Below are positions 45,802 to 55,299 of a stretch of 64,000 nucleotides of DNA, in pieces. Source of the DNA: an uncultured Bacteroidales bacterium (lineage in GTDB: Bacteria; Bacteroidota; Bacteroidia; Bacteroidales; UBA932). The stretch covers positions 9,917-73,916 of the forward strand of contig CAKUXR010000017.1 of the NCBI GenBank assembly GCA_934700615.1. Reading direction: 5' to 3'. Both the position numbers and the translations under genes were made by a program. The first letter of the stretch is position 1; each line of letters begins with the position of its first letter. Under the pieces are notes generated by a model. That model saw nothing but the letters and a program-made list of their open reading frames with translations. It had not been told where the DNA came from and searched no databases.

Positions 45802-46725
45802 ATGAAAAGAAGATTTTTGATTTTTGCGGCAGCCGTGCTCTGCTTCGTTTCTTGCGGAAACAAGGAGCCACAGTATGCGAACAGGGCTGAGAAGATTGTG
45901 GCCGAGATGCACAATCCTGATTCAAAATATGTCGTAGTTGCCTGTCACAGAGGCGACTGGAGAAATTATCCGGAGAATTCCATTCCGGCCATCGAGTCCA
46001 TCATCAGGATGGGTGCCGATATCATGGAACTGGACCTCAAACTCACCAAGGACAGCGTCCTCGTCCTCTCGCATGACAAGACACTCGACCGCTGCACTAC
46101 GGGCAAGGGACTCGTCAGCGACTACACTCTGGATGAAATCAAGCAGCTGAGGCTGAAGAGGGCACACGGCGTAGCCACAGACTCTCTCCGCATGCCTACA
46201 CTCCGTGAGGCGCTCGAATGCTGCAAGGACAGGATCTGTGTCAATGTTGACCAGGGATATGAGTACTACGACATGGTTCTCGCCATCACCGAGGAGCTCG
46301 GTGTAACCGACCAGATTCTGATCAAGGGAAAGAAACCGGTCGCAGAGGTGGCTGCCAAAATGGCTGAGCATGAGCACAATATGATGTATATGCCTATCAT
46401 TGACATCCAGAAAGAGAAGGGTCAGGCTCTGTTCAACGAATACATGGAGACCAAAACCGTTCCTCTGGCTTATGAGGTCTGCTGGAAGAAGACGACCCCT
46501 GAGGTGGAGGATTGTTTCAAGAAGGTATTGGCTTCAGGTTCAAAGCTTTGGATAAATACCATCTGGGGAAGTCTCTGCGGCTACCTGGATGATGACAAGG
46601 CTCTCGACTGCGGCAATCCTGCAGAGATCTATGACCAGGTTATCGCATATGGCGCGTCATTGATCCAGACTGACCGTCCTGAGCAGTTGCTCAAGTATCT
46701 GCGTTCGAAGGGACTTCACGACTAA
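45802..46725 (+). CDS. Glycerophosphodiester phosphodiesterase lipoprotein
   Basis: A 307-residue lipoprotein (lipobox FVSC) with a GDPD TIM barrel. Catalytic ACHRGDW, PENSIPAIE, the metal pair ELDLKLTKD, and the second His in LSHDKTLDR are all in place, and the closing LIQTDRPEQL strand is typical. It would release glycerol-3-phosphate from phospholipid head groups or teichoic-acid-like polymers outside the cytoplasm. It follows the ECF sigma by 12 bp and precedes a phosphate-ester transporter by 13 bp, forming an obvious release-and-import pair. Confidence 0.94.
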   Translation: MKRRFLIFAAAVLCFVSCGNKEPQYANRAEKIVAEMHNPDSKYVVVACHRGDWRNYPENSIPAIESIIRMGADIMELDLKLTKDSVLVLSHDKTLDRCTTGKGLVSDYTLDEIKQLRLKRAHGVATDSLRMPTLREALECCKDRICVNVDQGYEYYDMVLAITEELGVTDQILIKGKKPVAEVAAKMAEHEHNMMYMPIIDIQKEKGQALFNEYMETKTVPLAYEVCWKKTTPEVEDCFKKVLASGSKLWINTIWGSLCGYLDDDKALDCGNPAEIYDQVIAYGASLIQTDRPEQLLKYLRSKGLHD

Positions 46726-46738
46726 TCATTGGATATAG

Positions 46739-48127
46739 ATGTTCGATTTCTACAAAATGAGCGCGCCGTCCGCAAGCAAGGTGGCGCCTGAAAATACCGA
46801 CAAGGTCTGGAAGCGTGCACGTTTCCAGACTTTTGTCGCAATAACACTCGGTTATGCCCTGTACTATGTGTGCAGGATGTCAATGGGTGTGATGAAGCAG
46901 CCGATTATCGATGCTGGGCTTCTCAATGCCACACAGCTCGGTATCATAGGTGCCTGTCTGTATTGGACTTACGCGGTCGGCAAACTTGTCAACGGCTTTC
47001 TGGCTGACAGTTCCAACATCAAGAGGTTCATGGCCACGGGTCTCATACTCTCCGTAACGGCCAATTTCCTGATGGGCGTCCTCGGTGTCGCCGCTGTCAA
47101 TGCCGGTATCAGCAGTTCTGTAATTTTCGTTGTGTTCGCCATCATGTGGGCGATGAACGGATGGGCCCAGTCAATGGGTGTCCCTCCGTCCGTGGTTGCA
47201 CTTTCCAGATGGTTCCCGCTGAAAATCAGAGGCACTTTCTACGGCTTCTTCAGCGCGTCCCATAACATTGGCGAGGGCCTGTCATTTGTCTTTGTCGGTT
47301 CCATAGTTGCCGCATTCGGATGGAAGTGGGGATTTTTCGGTGCCGCCTGCGCCGGCATTCTTGGTGTTCTGCTGATTGTCCTTTGGCTTTACGATACGCC
47401 TGAGAGCAAGGGACTTCCGTCTATCGAGGAGCTTTCCGGCGAGGCTGTGCCTGCCAAGAAAGTCGAGGGCCCCGAGGAGACACGCAAGATTCAGCGGGCC
47501 GTGCTGCGTAATCCTGGTGTCTGGATTCTTGCGCTTTCCAGTGCATTCATGTATATGAGCCGTTATGCCATCAATGAGTGGGGAACTATCTTTCTCCAGG
47601 AGACCTACGACTATGACCTCACGTCGGCAGCCACGATTATCGGTATCAATCCTATTTTCGGTGTGCTGGGAACGGTGCTTTCCGGCTGGCTTTCCGACAA
47701 GGTCTTCAGAGGTGACCGCAAGTATCCGGCTTTCGTTGCCGGCATCCTCGAAGCCATCGCCCTGTTCCTCTTCCTGTTCGGCGGAGGCAGCCACTTTGTC
47801 CTGATTTTGTCAATGATATTGTTCGGCATAGCCATCGGAGTCCTGATCAGTTTCCTGGGCGGTCTCATGGCAATTGACCTTGTTCCGAGAAAGGCTTCAG
47901 GCGCTGCTCTAGGCATAGTCGGCGTGGCATCCTACGCTGCCGCCGGCCTTCAGAACATTGTCTCAGGTCTCTTGCTGGACAACAACACTTTCGAGGCAGT
48001 CAACAAGCTTGGCGAGACAGTGACAAAGCATGACTTCACCTACGTGAGCTGGTTCTGGTTCGGTGCAGCCGTGGTTTCGTTCCTCCTCCCGATCCTGAAC
48101 TGGAGACGCAAGCAGCAGGAAATCTGA
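46739..48127 (+). CDS. Organophosphate:phosphate antiporter (GlpT/UhpC-type MFS)
   Basis: A 462-residue, 12-helix major facilitator of the OPA family. The N-terminal block FVAITLGYALYYVCRMSMGVMK carries the YxxR motif of GlpT and UhpT. GWAQSMGVPPSVVALSRWF and RGTFYGFFSASHNIGEGLS are further family segments. The family exchanges glycerol-3-phosphate or hexose phosphates for inorganic phosphate. Next to a GDPD, glycerol-3-phosphate is the most likely cargo, though UhpC-like sensors share this sequence pattern. Confidence 0.88.
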   Translation: MFDFYKMSAPSASKVAPENTDKVWKRARFQTFVAITLGYALYYVCRMSMGVMKQPIIDAGLLNATQLGIIGACLYWTYAVGKLVNGFLADSSNIKRFMATGLILSVTANFLMGVLGVAAVNAGISSSVIFVVFAIMWAMNGWAQSMGVPPSVVALSRWFPLKIRGTFYGFFSASHNIGEGLSFVFVGSIVAAFGWKWGFFGAACAGILGVLLIVLWLYDTPESKGLPSIEELSGEAVPAKKVEGPEETRKIQRAVLRNPGVWILALSSAFMYMSRYAINEWGTIFLQETYDYDLTSAATIIGINPIFGVLGTVLSGWLSDKVFRGDRKYPAFVAGILEAIALFLFLFGGGSHFVLILSMILFGIAIGVLISFLGGLMAIDLVPRKASGAALGIVGVASYAAAGLQNIVSGLLLDNNTFEAVNKLGETVTKHDFTYVSWFWFGAAVVSFLLPILNWRRKQQEI

Positions 48128-48159
48128 CAGCCTTCTCCAAGTCGGCTTTATAAACGCAT

Positions 48160-48193
48160 TTTGTCCGGATCTGCCCACGCATTTCCGGACAAA
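48160..48193. terminator. Bidirectional stem-loop between the transporter and cls
   Basis: A perfect 10-bp repeat, TTTGTCCGGA and TCCGGACAAA, with a 14-nt loop. T-rich on the plus-strand 3' side. It lies between two converging genes and could end both transcripts. Confidence 0.6.
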
Positions 48194-48269
48194 TTGTTTT
48201 CAGCATTTCAGAGGTGTGACTCCCGCCTCCGCCTGACAGATTATCCATGAGGCAGGTCCATGCCGGCGG

Positions 48270-49928
48270 CTAGAGCAGCGGGGCGAAGAGGCGGATGACC
48301 TTCTGGAGGAACTTCTGGTACCATGGACGGGCGGTCCAGTCCTCCAGGGTGACCTCGTGAGAAGCCTCCATGTCCTTCATGAAAATCGCCTTGTTCACTT
48401 TGGCGGCAGTAATGTCGTAGATGTAGGCATTGAGTTCATAGTCAATGTTGAAGCTGCGGAAATCCATGTTGGCCGAGCCTATCTCGGAAAGATAATCGTC
48501 ACTGACGAAAGTCTTGGAATGGATGAAACGGCCGGAGCGCTCATAAATCCTGATGCCCGCTTCCAGACACTCGGTAAAATACGACCTGTTGGCCGGGCCC
48601 ATGAAACTCAGGTCAGCCTTCTTCGGAACCATGACACGGACATCCACGCCACTCAGGGCCGCAGACTGCAACGCCTGGAGCATCGGCTCGGGAGGAACGA
48701 AATACGGAGTCTGTATATAAATGTATTTCTTGGCATTCTGCACAGCCCAGACCGCACCCATATTGATATTCGGCCATCTGGACTCAGGCTCGTCGGGGAC
48801 AATCTGAATCAGACGGTTACGGCCCTTGAGCTTGAAACTCATATCGAGACTCTGAATCGGAGTCTTTGCAAGAGCCTCGGCAATTCCGTTGCCCTCCACC
48901 TCGTCATAGTCCGGAACAGAGACATTGACCCGATCCGCGGCAGCGACCTTGAGGGACTCCGACGTTGCGGCAGCATTGACCGGCTCAGCCACAGCAGCAT
49001 TGACAAGTCCCTTCGCCGAATCATTGGCCGGCAGGGCTGGCATTTCCGCGCACATCGGGAAATATTTCGAGAAGTCATTGTCAATCTCGCCGTCGGCGGT
49101 TATCCACGTGTTGAGGAAACTGTACTGGAGACCGGCGACCGCATTGCCCGTGATGCGCATGTGGGTGTCACGCCAGCGGACGAAATAATCATCACTGATG
49201 TTCATGCCTCCTGTATAGCCAATTTTGCCGTCAATGACAACTATCTTCCTGTGGTCGCGGTAGTTAAGCTGCGTGACCATGTTCACGAAAGGCCAACGCG
49301 GCTTGGTGAACTTCTCCACCTGGACGCCAGCCTTCTTCATCTCGTTGTAATAACCCGGAAGGATGGCGATATTGGCGATGTTCTCATGAATGAATCTCAC
49401 CTTGACGCCCTCACGCGCCTTCTGCATAAGCATTTCCTTTATCTGCTGGCTGCCCTTGTCCTGACGGAAATAAAAATATTCCATGTGGATATGGTCCTTG
49501 GCATTCCTGAGGTCTTCCATCAGCAGTTCGAACTTGCGGTGGCCGGACGTAATGATTTCCAGACCGTTGCCGTCCGTGACGCAGGTGGAACCGTCCGATG
49601 CCAGGAGTCTTGTCAACGGCCTGTATTCCTTGCGTACCTGATTGTCCTTTTCATGTCCGAAAAGGAGCCTGAAGACACTTTTGTCGGCACGCTCGCCGAA
49701 AACTTCAATGAATTTCTTGTGCTTGTACTTGAAATACCAGGACTGGCGGAAATTGATGCCGACCATGAAATACAGCAGCAGTCCGACGACAGGAAGCAGG
49801 GCAATGATGAGTAGCCATGCTATCTTCTTGGAAGAATCACCGTCATCGAAAATGATGACCACTACGGTACCGATTACCAGCAATACCAGAAAAACAGAGA
49901 AAATAACCCCAAGTACTGTCATAGTCAA
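48270..49928 (-). CDS. cls: Cardiolipin synthase
   Basis: A 552-residue phospholipase D superfamily enzyme that joins two phosphatidylglycerols into cardiolipin and glycerol. Two N-terminal membrane helices (residues 5-25 and 36-56) are followed by two HKD motifs: YRDHRKIVVIDG, and RFIHSKTFVSDD with GSANMDFRS. Between the two catalytic halves, at about residue 305-350, is an Ala/Val-rich insert with VNA, VNA and VNV units encoded by GTCAATG copies (48923-49004). This insert is not typical of the family. It converges on the transporter gene. Confidence 0.94.
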   Translation of the reverse strand: MTMTVLGVIFSVFLVLLVIGTVVVIIFDDGDSSKKIAWLLIIALLPVVGLLLYFMVGINFRQSWYFKYKHKKFIEVFGERADKSVFRLLFGHEKDNQVRKEYRPLTRLLASDGSTCVTDGNGLEIITSGHRKFELLMEDLRNAKDHIHMEYFYFRQDKGSQQIKEMLMQKAREGVKVRFIHENIANIAILPGYYNEMKKAGVQVEKFTKPRWPFVNMVTQLNYRDHRKIVVIDGKIGYTGGMNISDDYFVRWRDTHMRITGNAVAGLQYSFLNTWITADGEIDNDFSKYFPMCAEMPALPANDSAKGLVNAAVAEPVNAAATSESLKVAAADRVNVSVPDYDEVEGNGIAEALAKTPIQSLDMSFKLKGRNRLIQIVPDEPESRWPNINMGAVWAVQNAKKYIYIQTPYFVPPEPMLQALQSAALSGVDVRVMVPKKADLSFMGPANRSYFTECLEAGIRIYERSGRFIHSKTFVSDDYLSEIGSANMDFRSFNIDYELNAYIYDITAAKVNKAIFMKDMEASHEVTLEDWTARPWYQKFLQKVIRLFAPLL

Positions 49929-50084
49929 AGCGCATTAGAAACAGTCCGAAATGTAACGAATTTTCGGAAAGTTTCCAACAGCACGACAACAGCCGGACCG
50001 ACAAAGAGCCGTCGGGAACATAAGTCGGCCCCTAAGGAATATCGCGTTCCGAAAGTGCAACTCCCAAATGGATTAAGGTCAATG

Positions 50085-50651
50085 CTACCCTTTGCAGAAA
50101 ACCACGAGGAAAAGGAACCAATAATCCTTGAAGACGCGCCTGAAGACAACAAGGGCACGCTGCATCTCCGTCGCAACGCGGCGCTGGGTAACATTATGGG
50201 CCTCAGCGATATCCTTATATGACAGGCCCTTGATTTTCGCGTCAATGAAAATATTGTATGCCAGAGGAGGCAGTTCCCTGCGGCACTGCTCCAGGCAACC
50301 GGAAAGATCGGCATTGAAAGCAGCCATATCAGACGCCGTATCGGACAGTATGCTGATGTTTTCAGCCATGATGGCGGAATCGCGGATGTTGTCCCTGATG
50401 CGTGCGCGGTTGCTCGACTGGCGGAGATAATAGAGGCATTTGTTCAGGATGACTCTGGAAAAATACCATCTGGCATTAGCAACCGTAATCGTGTCCCTGT
50501 TTTCCAGAATGTAAAGAATGCTCTCCTGAAAAATATCCTCGGCCACATCCCGGTCGTGCAGGTAAGAAAACGCAAGAAGAACAAAACTGGACTTGTCGGA
50601 GTTCAGTTTCATCAGTTCCTCGGGTGTTATCTTATGCAGTTCTTCTGCCAT
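50085..50651 (-). CDS. ECF RNA polymerase sigma factor
   Basis: A 188-residue ECF sigma of the Bacteroidetes FecI type. Region 2 (FSYLHDRDVAEDIFQESILYILENRD; ARWYFSRVILNKCLYYLR) and region 4 (LSYKDIAEAHNVTQRRVATEMQ) are clear; the segment before region 2.1 is shorter than usual. It is divergent from the FecR at 50916 and probably drives the SusC operon at 52-60 kb. Confidence 0.88.
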   Translation of the reverse strand: MAEELHKITPEELMKLNSDKSSFVLLAFSYLHDRDVAEDIFQESILYILENRDTITVANARWYFSRVILNKCLYYLRQSSNRARIRDNIRDSAIMAENISILSDTASDMAAFNADLSGCLEQCRRELPPLAYNIFIDAKIKGLSYKDIAEAHNVTQRRVATEMQRALVVFRRVFKDYWFLFLVVFCKG

Positions 50652-50668
50652 TACTATCAGTTTCCCAC

Positions 50669-50676
50669 AAAGTTAG
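50669..50676 (-). promoter_or_regulatory. Candidate -7 element of the divergent ECF sigma gene
   Basis: Minus-strand TAACTTTG fits TAnnTTTG, 18 bp from the start codon. The -33 region does not match. Confidence 0.42.
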
Positions 50677-50915
50677 ATGTTTTTTTAGAATTAAGTAACG
50701 TGATAAAAATAACCTACTACAGATTAGGAGAAGATTTTCGAGGACAGATCTACTTTCGAAGATGGAGTGTGCCGGTGGCACATGAAAAATTTTTCAAAAA
50801 AAAGTGAAATTTCCGCGTAAGGATTGTTTTCTGAAGCAACATATATATGTGCGCATCCGGAAAAGCACCCGGAAACAGCAAGGCAGGCACAGAACAGAAT
50901 AACACGATTAATGGC

Positions 50916-51878
50916 ATGAAGCAGTTCAAGCAAGACGATATTTTCAGATTTTTCAGAGGCGAATTCACTGACAATGAGGTGAATGAGCTGAATTCCTGGC
51001 TAGAAGCATCAGAACAGAACAAGGCCTTGTACCGCAAAGCCCATGAAATGTTCGACGCATTGCTGATATGCAGCATGGAAGACGCCGAGAAGGCAGCCGA
51101 GACGAAAAAGAAGAGAAACAGAGTCTTCAGAATCGCAGCCGCAGTCATTGCCAATGCCGCTGCCGTCGCCTGCATCTTCTTCCTCGCCCACAACATCGAG
51201 GCCAACAAGATGGACAGCAAGCTCGCGAATTCATTGACAACCATCGAAGTTCCTGCAGGACAGCGCATTGACCTGACATTGGAGGACGGAACGAAGGTCA
51301 AGATGAACTCCGGTGCGATCCTCAGCTACCCTGCAATGTTCAGCAAGGACTCGCGCGAGGTAAACCTCAGAGGAGAGGCATTCTTCGAGGTCAGCCACAA
51401 CAGCAAGCGCCCGTTCACCGTCCACACCTTCGCTTCCGACATCAGAGTGCTCGGAACGAAGTTCAATGTCAATGCCGATGAGGAGATGAACCAGTTCACC
51501 ACGATTCTCCTGGACGGATCAGTAAAAGTCACAAGCGCTGCCGACAACAACGAATATATCATAATGCGCCCGTCCGACGTGGTTTCCATGGTAAACGGAC
51601 ACCTTATATATAAAGGACGATATTCACATTCCGACGTGAGCTGGACAGAAGGCATCGTCGTACTGGACGGCCTGAGTTTCGACAAGCTCATCCGCAAACT
51701 GGAGAACGCATATGGGGTAGATATTGTCATTGACAGGGAAAACATCCCTGCGATGGACGGCATCACCGGTGAAATCCGAATCTCGGACGGCATTGACCAC
51801 GCCATGAAAGTGCTCCAGCACATCGCTCCGTTCAACTACTCACGGGACCCTCTCACAGGAAAAATCCACATCCGCTAA
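50916..51878 (+). CDS. FecR-family anti-sigma factor
   Basis: A 320-residue inner-membrane anti-sigma factor. Cytoplasmic N-terminus (KQFKQDDIFRFFRGEFTDNE), membrane helix at about 72-92, FecR domain (LTTIEVPAGQRIDLTLEDGT, VNLRGEAFFEVSH, VHTFASDIRVLGTKFNV), and DUF4974-like end (LSFDKLIRKLENAYGVDIVI). I start at MKQFKQ, where FecR homology begins, rather than 23 codons upstream. It is followed 92 bp later by an STN-domain SusC, its expected partner. Confidence 0.93.
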   Translation: MKQFKQDDIFRFFRGEFTDNEVNELNSWLEASEQNKALYRKAHEMFDALLICSMEDAEKAAETKKKRNRVFRIAAAVIANAAAVACIFFLAHNIEANKMDSKLANSLTTIEVPAGQRIDLTLEDGTKVKMNSGAILSYPAMFSKDSREVNLRGEAFFEVSHNSKRPFTVHTFASDIRVLGTKFNVNADEEMNQFTTILLDGSVKVTSAADNNEYIIMRPSDVVSMVNGHLIYKGRYSHSDVSWTEGIVVLDGLSFDKLIRKLENAYGVDIVIDRENIPAMDGITGEIRISDGIDHAMKVLQHIAPFNYSRDPLTGKIHIR

Positions 51879-51970
51879 AGCCTCCCGCAATTTGCGGCGA
51901 CAAACTCATAACCAGAAATTAAAACATTTTAAATAAGGAACTGATAATTTCAAACCAAATTTCACAAAAC

Positions 51971-54900
51971 ATGAAAAAAAGACAAAGTATTCTGCAAAAG
52001 ATGCGCGGTCTGCTCTGTTTTCTTCTGCTTTTCGCATTGACGGTCAATATGAACGCCCGTCCGCAGGCAGACACAAGAATAACACTGAAGTTCGACAATG
52101 TCACATTGACAAAGGCGATGAATGAGATCAAGCAGCAGTCAAGATTCCTTTTCATCAACAAAGGCGTTGACGCCGGCAAAATCGTCAGCATCAATGTTGA
52201 GCGCGAAACCATCAACAACGTCTGCAAAGCCCTTTTCACTCCTGTCAATGTCGCTTTCACCATCGAAGGTGACAACATTATCATTACCAATGCCAATGTC
52301 AATGACAAGAAGGGCGGCCCTGTAACCATCACAGGAACAATCCGCGACGCATCCGGCGAACCTGTACCGGGAGCCGGTGTTGTAGAAAGCGGTACAACTA
52401 ACGGAACCGTCACCGACCTTGACGGAAAATACTCTCTCCGAGTTTCTGACAAAGGAGTGACCGTCGAGGTCAACTGCCTCGGCTACGAGCCTGCAAAATT
52501 CGAAGTCGGCAACGCAACTGTTTACAGCACAGTGCTTCACGAGGAGTCCCTTTCACTCGAAGGAACAGTCGTTACCGCCCTCGGTATCAGAAAAGAGGAA
52601 AAATCCCTTTCATACAACGTCCAGAAGGTAGGCGGCGACATCATCAATGCCGTTAAAGAGGCCAACTTCGTGAACTCTCTCCAGGGTAAGGTTGCAGGTC
52701 TCCAGATCAACCAGAGCGCTTCAGGTGCCGGCGGTTCTACCAGAGTCGTGATGCGTGGTCTGAAGTCCATCACCAGAAGCAACAACGCACTCTATGTGAT
52801 CGACGGTATCCCTATGCCTGACCTCAGGTCTTCACAGTCAGAAGGTATCTATGAGACACCGGACGGAGGTGACTTCGAGGGTATTTCCAACCTCAACCCT
52901 GAGGACATCGAGTCAATGTCAGTCCTCTCAGGTGCCTCTGCAGCAGCACTTTACGGTGCACAGGGAGCAAACGGTGTGATTCTCATCACCACCAAGAAAG
53001 GCCAGGAAGGAAAAATCCGTGTGAACTACTCGAACAACACGACTTTCTCCGCTCCGTTCGTCACTCCAAAATTCCAGAACACCTACGGAACAGCTGCCAC
53101 AGAACCATCAATGAGCTGGGGCAACAAACTTGATACTCCATCTTCATACAACCCGCTCGATTTCTTCCAGACAGGTTTCAATACCACCAACTCCATTGCG
53201 CTGTCTTCTGGAAACGAGCGTTCACAGACTTATGTATCTGCTGCAACATTGAATTCACGCGGTATCATCCCGAACAACACATACAACAGATACAACTTCA
53301 CGGTGCGCAACACCACTGAACTCGTGAAGGACAAGCTTACTCTCGACGTGAGCGCAAGCTACATGCGTCAGTACAAGCGCAACCCTACAGTCCAGGGCCT
53401 CTACCACAACCCGCTCGTTGCGACATGGCTCTTCCCGCGCGGAGACGATATCACCAAGTATCAGATCTATGAGAGATACGATGCCAATGCCGGCTACATG
53501 AAGCAGTTCTGGCCGTTGGAGTTCGTCGATGGTGTCGAGAACCCTTACTGGGAGACCAACAGGGAGCTGTTCGAGAATACCGCACACAGATACACCCTCT
53601 CCGGAACATTGAAATGGAACATTACCAAATGGATGTCCGTTACCGGCCGTGCCCGTCTGGACAACACCGTAATGAACTATACCAGAAAGATTTACGCTTC
53701 TTCCAACAAGCTTTACGCTTCCGAGTTCGGTAACTATCAGGACAACACCATCATGCACAACAACTTCTATGGTGACATCCTCCTTACCATTGACAAGAAA
53801 TTCGTTGACGACAAACTTTCATTGACAGCGAACCTCGGTGCCAGCCTCGTGGACGACAAGAACAAGGCTTCCGGATTCGAGGGCCATCTCGCTACCGTAG
53901 CCAACAAGTTCTCTGTCTATAACATCAGCATGACACACTCACAGACAAAGCCTTACGCTGACCGTTGGCACGACCAGAACCAGGCTGTCTATGGAACACT
54001 CCAGCTCGGCTGGAACGGAATGGTCTATGTGGACGGTACTGTCCGCAACGACTGGTCATCACAGCTCGCCTTCACCCCTGACCAGAGCGTATGCTACTAC
54101 TCCGTAGGTCTTTCAGGAGTCATTTCATCTATGGCAGACCTCTCAGGCGCCGGAATCTCATTCCTCAAGGTCCGCGGTTCCTACTCTACTGCAGGTAACC
54201 CTCCTCAGAGGTTCATCACCGGAGTCAACACTCCTCTCACCGTCGGCGGAAACATTTCTTCTGACACATACGCACCTGCAAAGAACCTCAAGCCTGAGCT
54301 CACGAAATCTTACGAGGCCGGTCTCAATGTCAAGTTCCTCGAAGATATGTTCGACCTCGACGTGACCTACTATAACGCGACAACCTACAACCAGCTCTTC
54401 ATGTATGACGCAGCACCTTCGACCGGCTACAAGCAGGCTTATATCAATGCCGGTAAGGTCAACAACTATGGTGTCGAGCTTTCATTCGGCTTCAAGCACA
54501 CCTGGAGAGACTTCTTCTGGGGTTCTACCGTGACATGGTCAATGAACCGAAACAAGATCAACGAGCTCGTTCCTGAAGGAACACTCGACGTTACGGGAAA
54601 ACCTGTCAATGTGGATGAGGTCAATATGGACTACGGCGGATACCGCATGAAGATCAGAAAGGGCGGTTCCATCGGTGACTTCTACGTGACCGGCATCAAG
54701 ACTGACGACTACGGAAGAATCTACGTGGACCCTAACACCAATACCGTTACTCTCGACCCTGACACATGGATTTACGGTGGAAACACTGAGGCCAAGTCAA
54801 GACTCGGATGGAGCAACAACTTCTCATTCAAGGGAGTCAACCTGTCAGTCCTCATTGACGCGAGAATCGGCGGACGCGGAGTTTCCGCAACACAGGCGAT

Positions 54901-55288
54901 GCTCGACAGATTCGGAGTTTCCAAGAACTCTGCAGATGCCCGCGCCGACGGCGGCGTATGGATTTCCGCAGACCAGAAGCTTCCTGACGTGAAGACCTTC
55001 TACGCAAACAACGGTAACGGTATGTCAATGCTTGCAAACTACGTTTATGACATGACCAACATCCGACTCAGAGAGGTATCCCTCGGATACGACCTCCCTA
55101 CGTCATGGTTCAAGGACAAAGTCGGAATGTCAGTGTCAGTAGTGGGACGCAACCTCTGGATGATCTACAACAAGGCTCCTTTCGATCCTGAGCTTACCGC
55201 ATCTACAGGAACATACTACCAGGGAATCGACTACTTCATGCAGCCAAGCACAAGAAACATCGGTTTCAGCGTTAAACTTCAATTCTAA
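51971..55288 (+). CDS. SusC/RagA TonB-dependent transporter with STN signalling domain
   Basis: A 1105-residue outer-membrane transducer. STN domain at about residues 36-105 (ITLKFDNVTLTKAMNEIKQQ). Carboxypeptidase D-like domain (ITGTIRDASGEPVPGAGV) at 118-195. The TonB-box region here reads LEGTVVTALGIRKEEK, a common variant. The plug (NALYVIDGIPMPD; DIESMSVLSGASAAALYGAQG) and the barrel follow, ending GFSVKLQF. It signals to FecR upstream and pairs with the SusD 11 bp downstream. Confidence 0.96.
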   Translation: MKKRQSILQKMRGLLCFLLLFALTVNMNARPQADTRITLKFDNVTLTKAMNEIKQQSRFLFINKGVDAGKIVSINVERETINNVCKALFTPVNVAFTIEGDNIIITNANVNDKKGGPVTITGTIRDASGEPVPGAGVVESGTTNGTVTDLDGKYSLRVSDKGVTVEVNCLGYEPAKFEVGNATVYSTVLHEESLSLEGTVVTALGIRKEEKSLSYNVQKVGGDIINAVKEANFVNSLQGKVAGLQINQSASGAGGSTRVVMRGLKSITRSNNALYVIDGIPMPDLRSSQSEGIYETPDGGDFEGISNLNPEDIESMSVLSGASAAALYGAQGANGVILITTKKGQEGKIRVNYSNNTTFSAPFVTPKFQNTYGTAATEPSMSWGNKLDTPSSYNPLDFFQTGFNTTNSIALSSGNERSQTYVSAATLNSRGIIPNNTYNRYNFTVRNTTELVKDKLTLDVSASYMRQYKRNPTVQGLYHNPLVATWLFPRGDDITKYQIYERYDANAGYMKQFWPLEFVDGVENPYWETNRELFENTAHRYTLSGTLKWNITKWMSVTGRARLDNTVMNYTRKIYASSNKLYASEFGNYQDNTIMHNNFYGDILLTIDKKFVDDKLSLTANLGASLVDDKNKASGFEGHLATVANKFSVYNISMTHSQTKPYADRWHDQNQAVYGTLQLGWNGMVYVDGTVRNDWSSQLAFTPDQSVCYYSVGLSGVISSMADLSGAGISFLKVRGSYSTAGNPPQRFITGVNTPLTVGGNISSDTYAPAKNLKPELTKSYEAGLNVKFLEDMFDLDVTYYNATTYNQLFMYDAAPSTGYKQAYINAGKVNNYGVELSFGFKHTWRDFFWGSTVTWSMNRNKINELVPEGTLDVTGKPVNVDEVNMDYGGYRMKIRKGGSIGDFYVTGIKTDDYGRIYVDPNTNTVTLDPDTWIYGGNTEAKSRLGWSNNFSFKGVNLSVLIDARIGGRGVSATQAMLDRFGVSKNSADARADGGVWISADQKLPDVKTFYANNGNGMSMLANYVYDMTNIRLREVSLGYDLPTSWFKDKVGMSVSVVGRNLWMIYNKAPFDPELTASTGTYYQGIDYFMQPSTRNIGFSVKLQF

Positions 55289-55299
55289 AATTCGGAAAG

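Noticed and set aside
48357..49814. A 485-codon open frame on the plus strand opposite the cardiolipin synthase gene
   Set aside because: It is the exact antisense of a gene with complete HKD motifs. Its protein shows no family features, and the frame is open because of the codon bias of cls.
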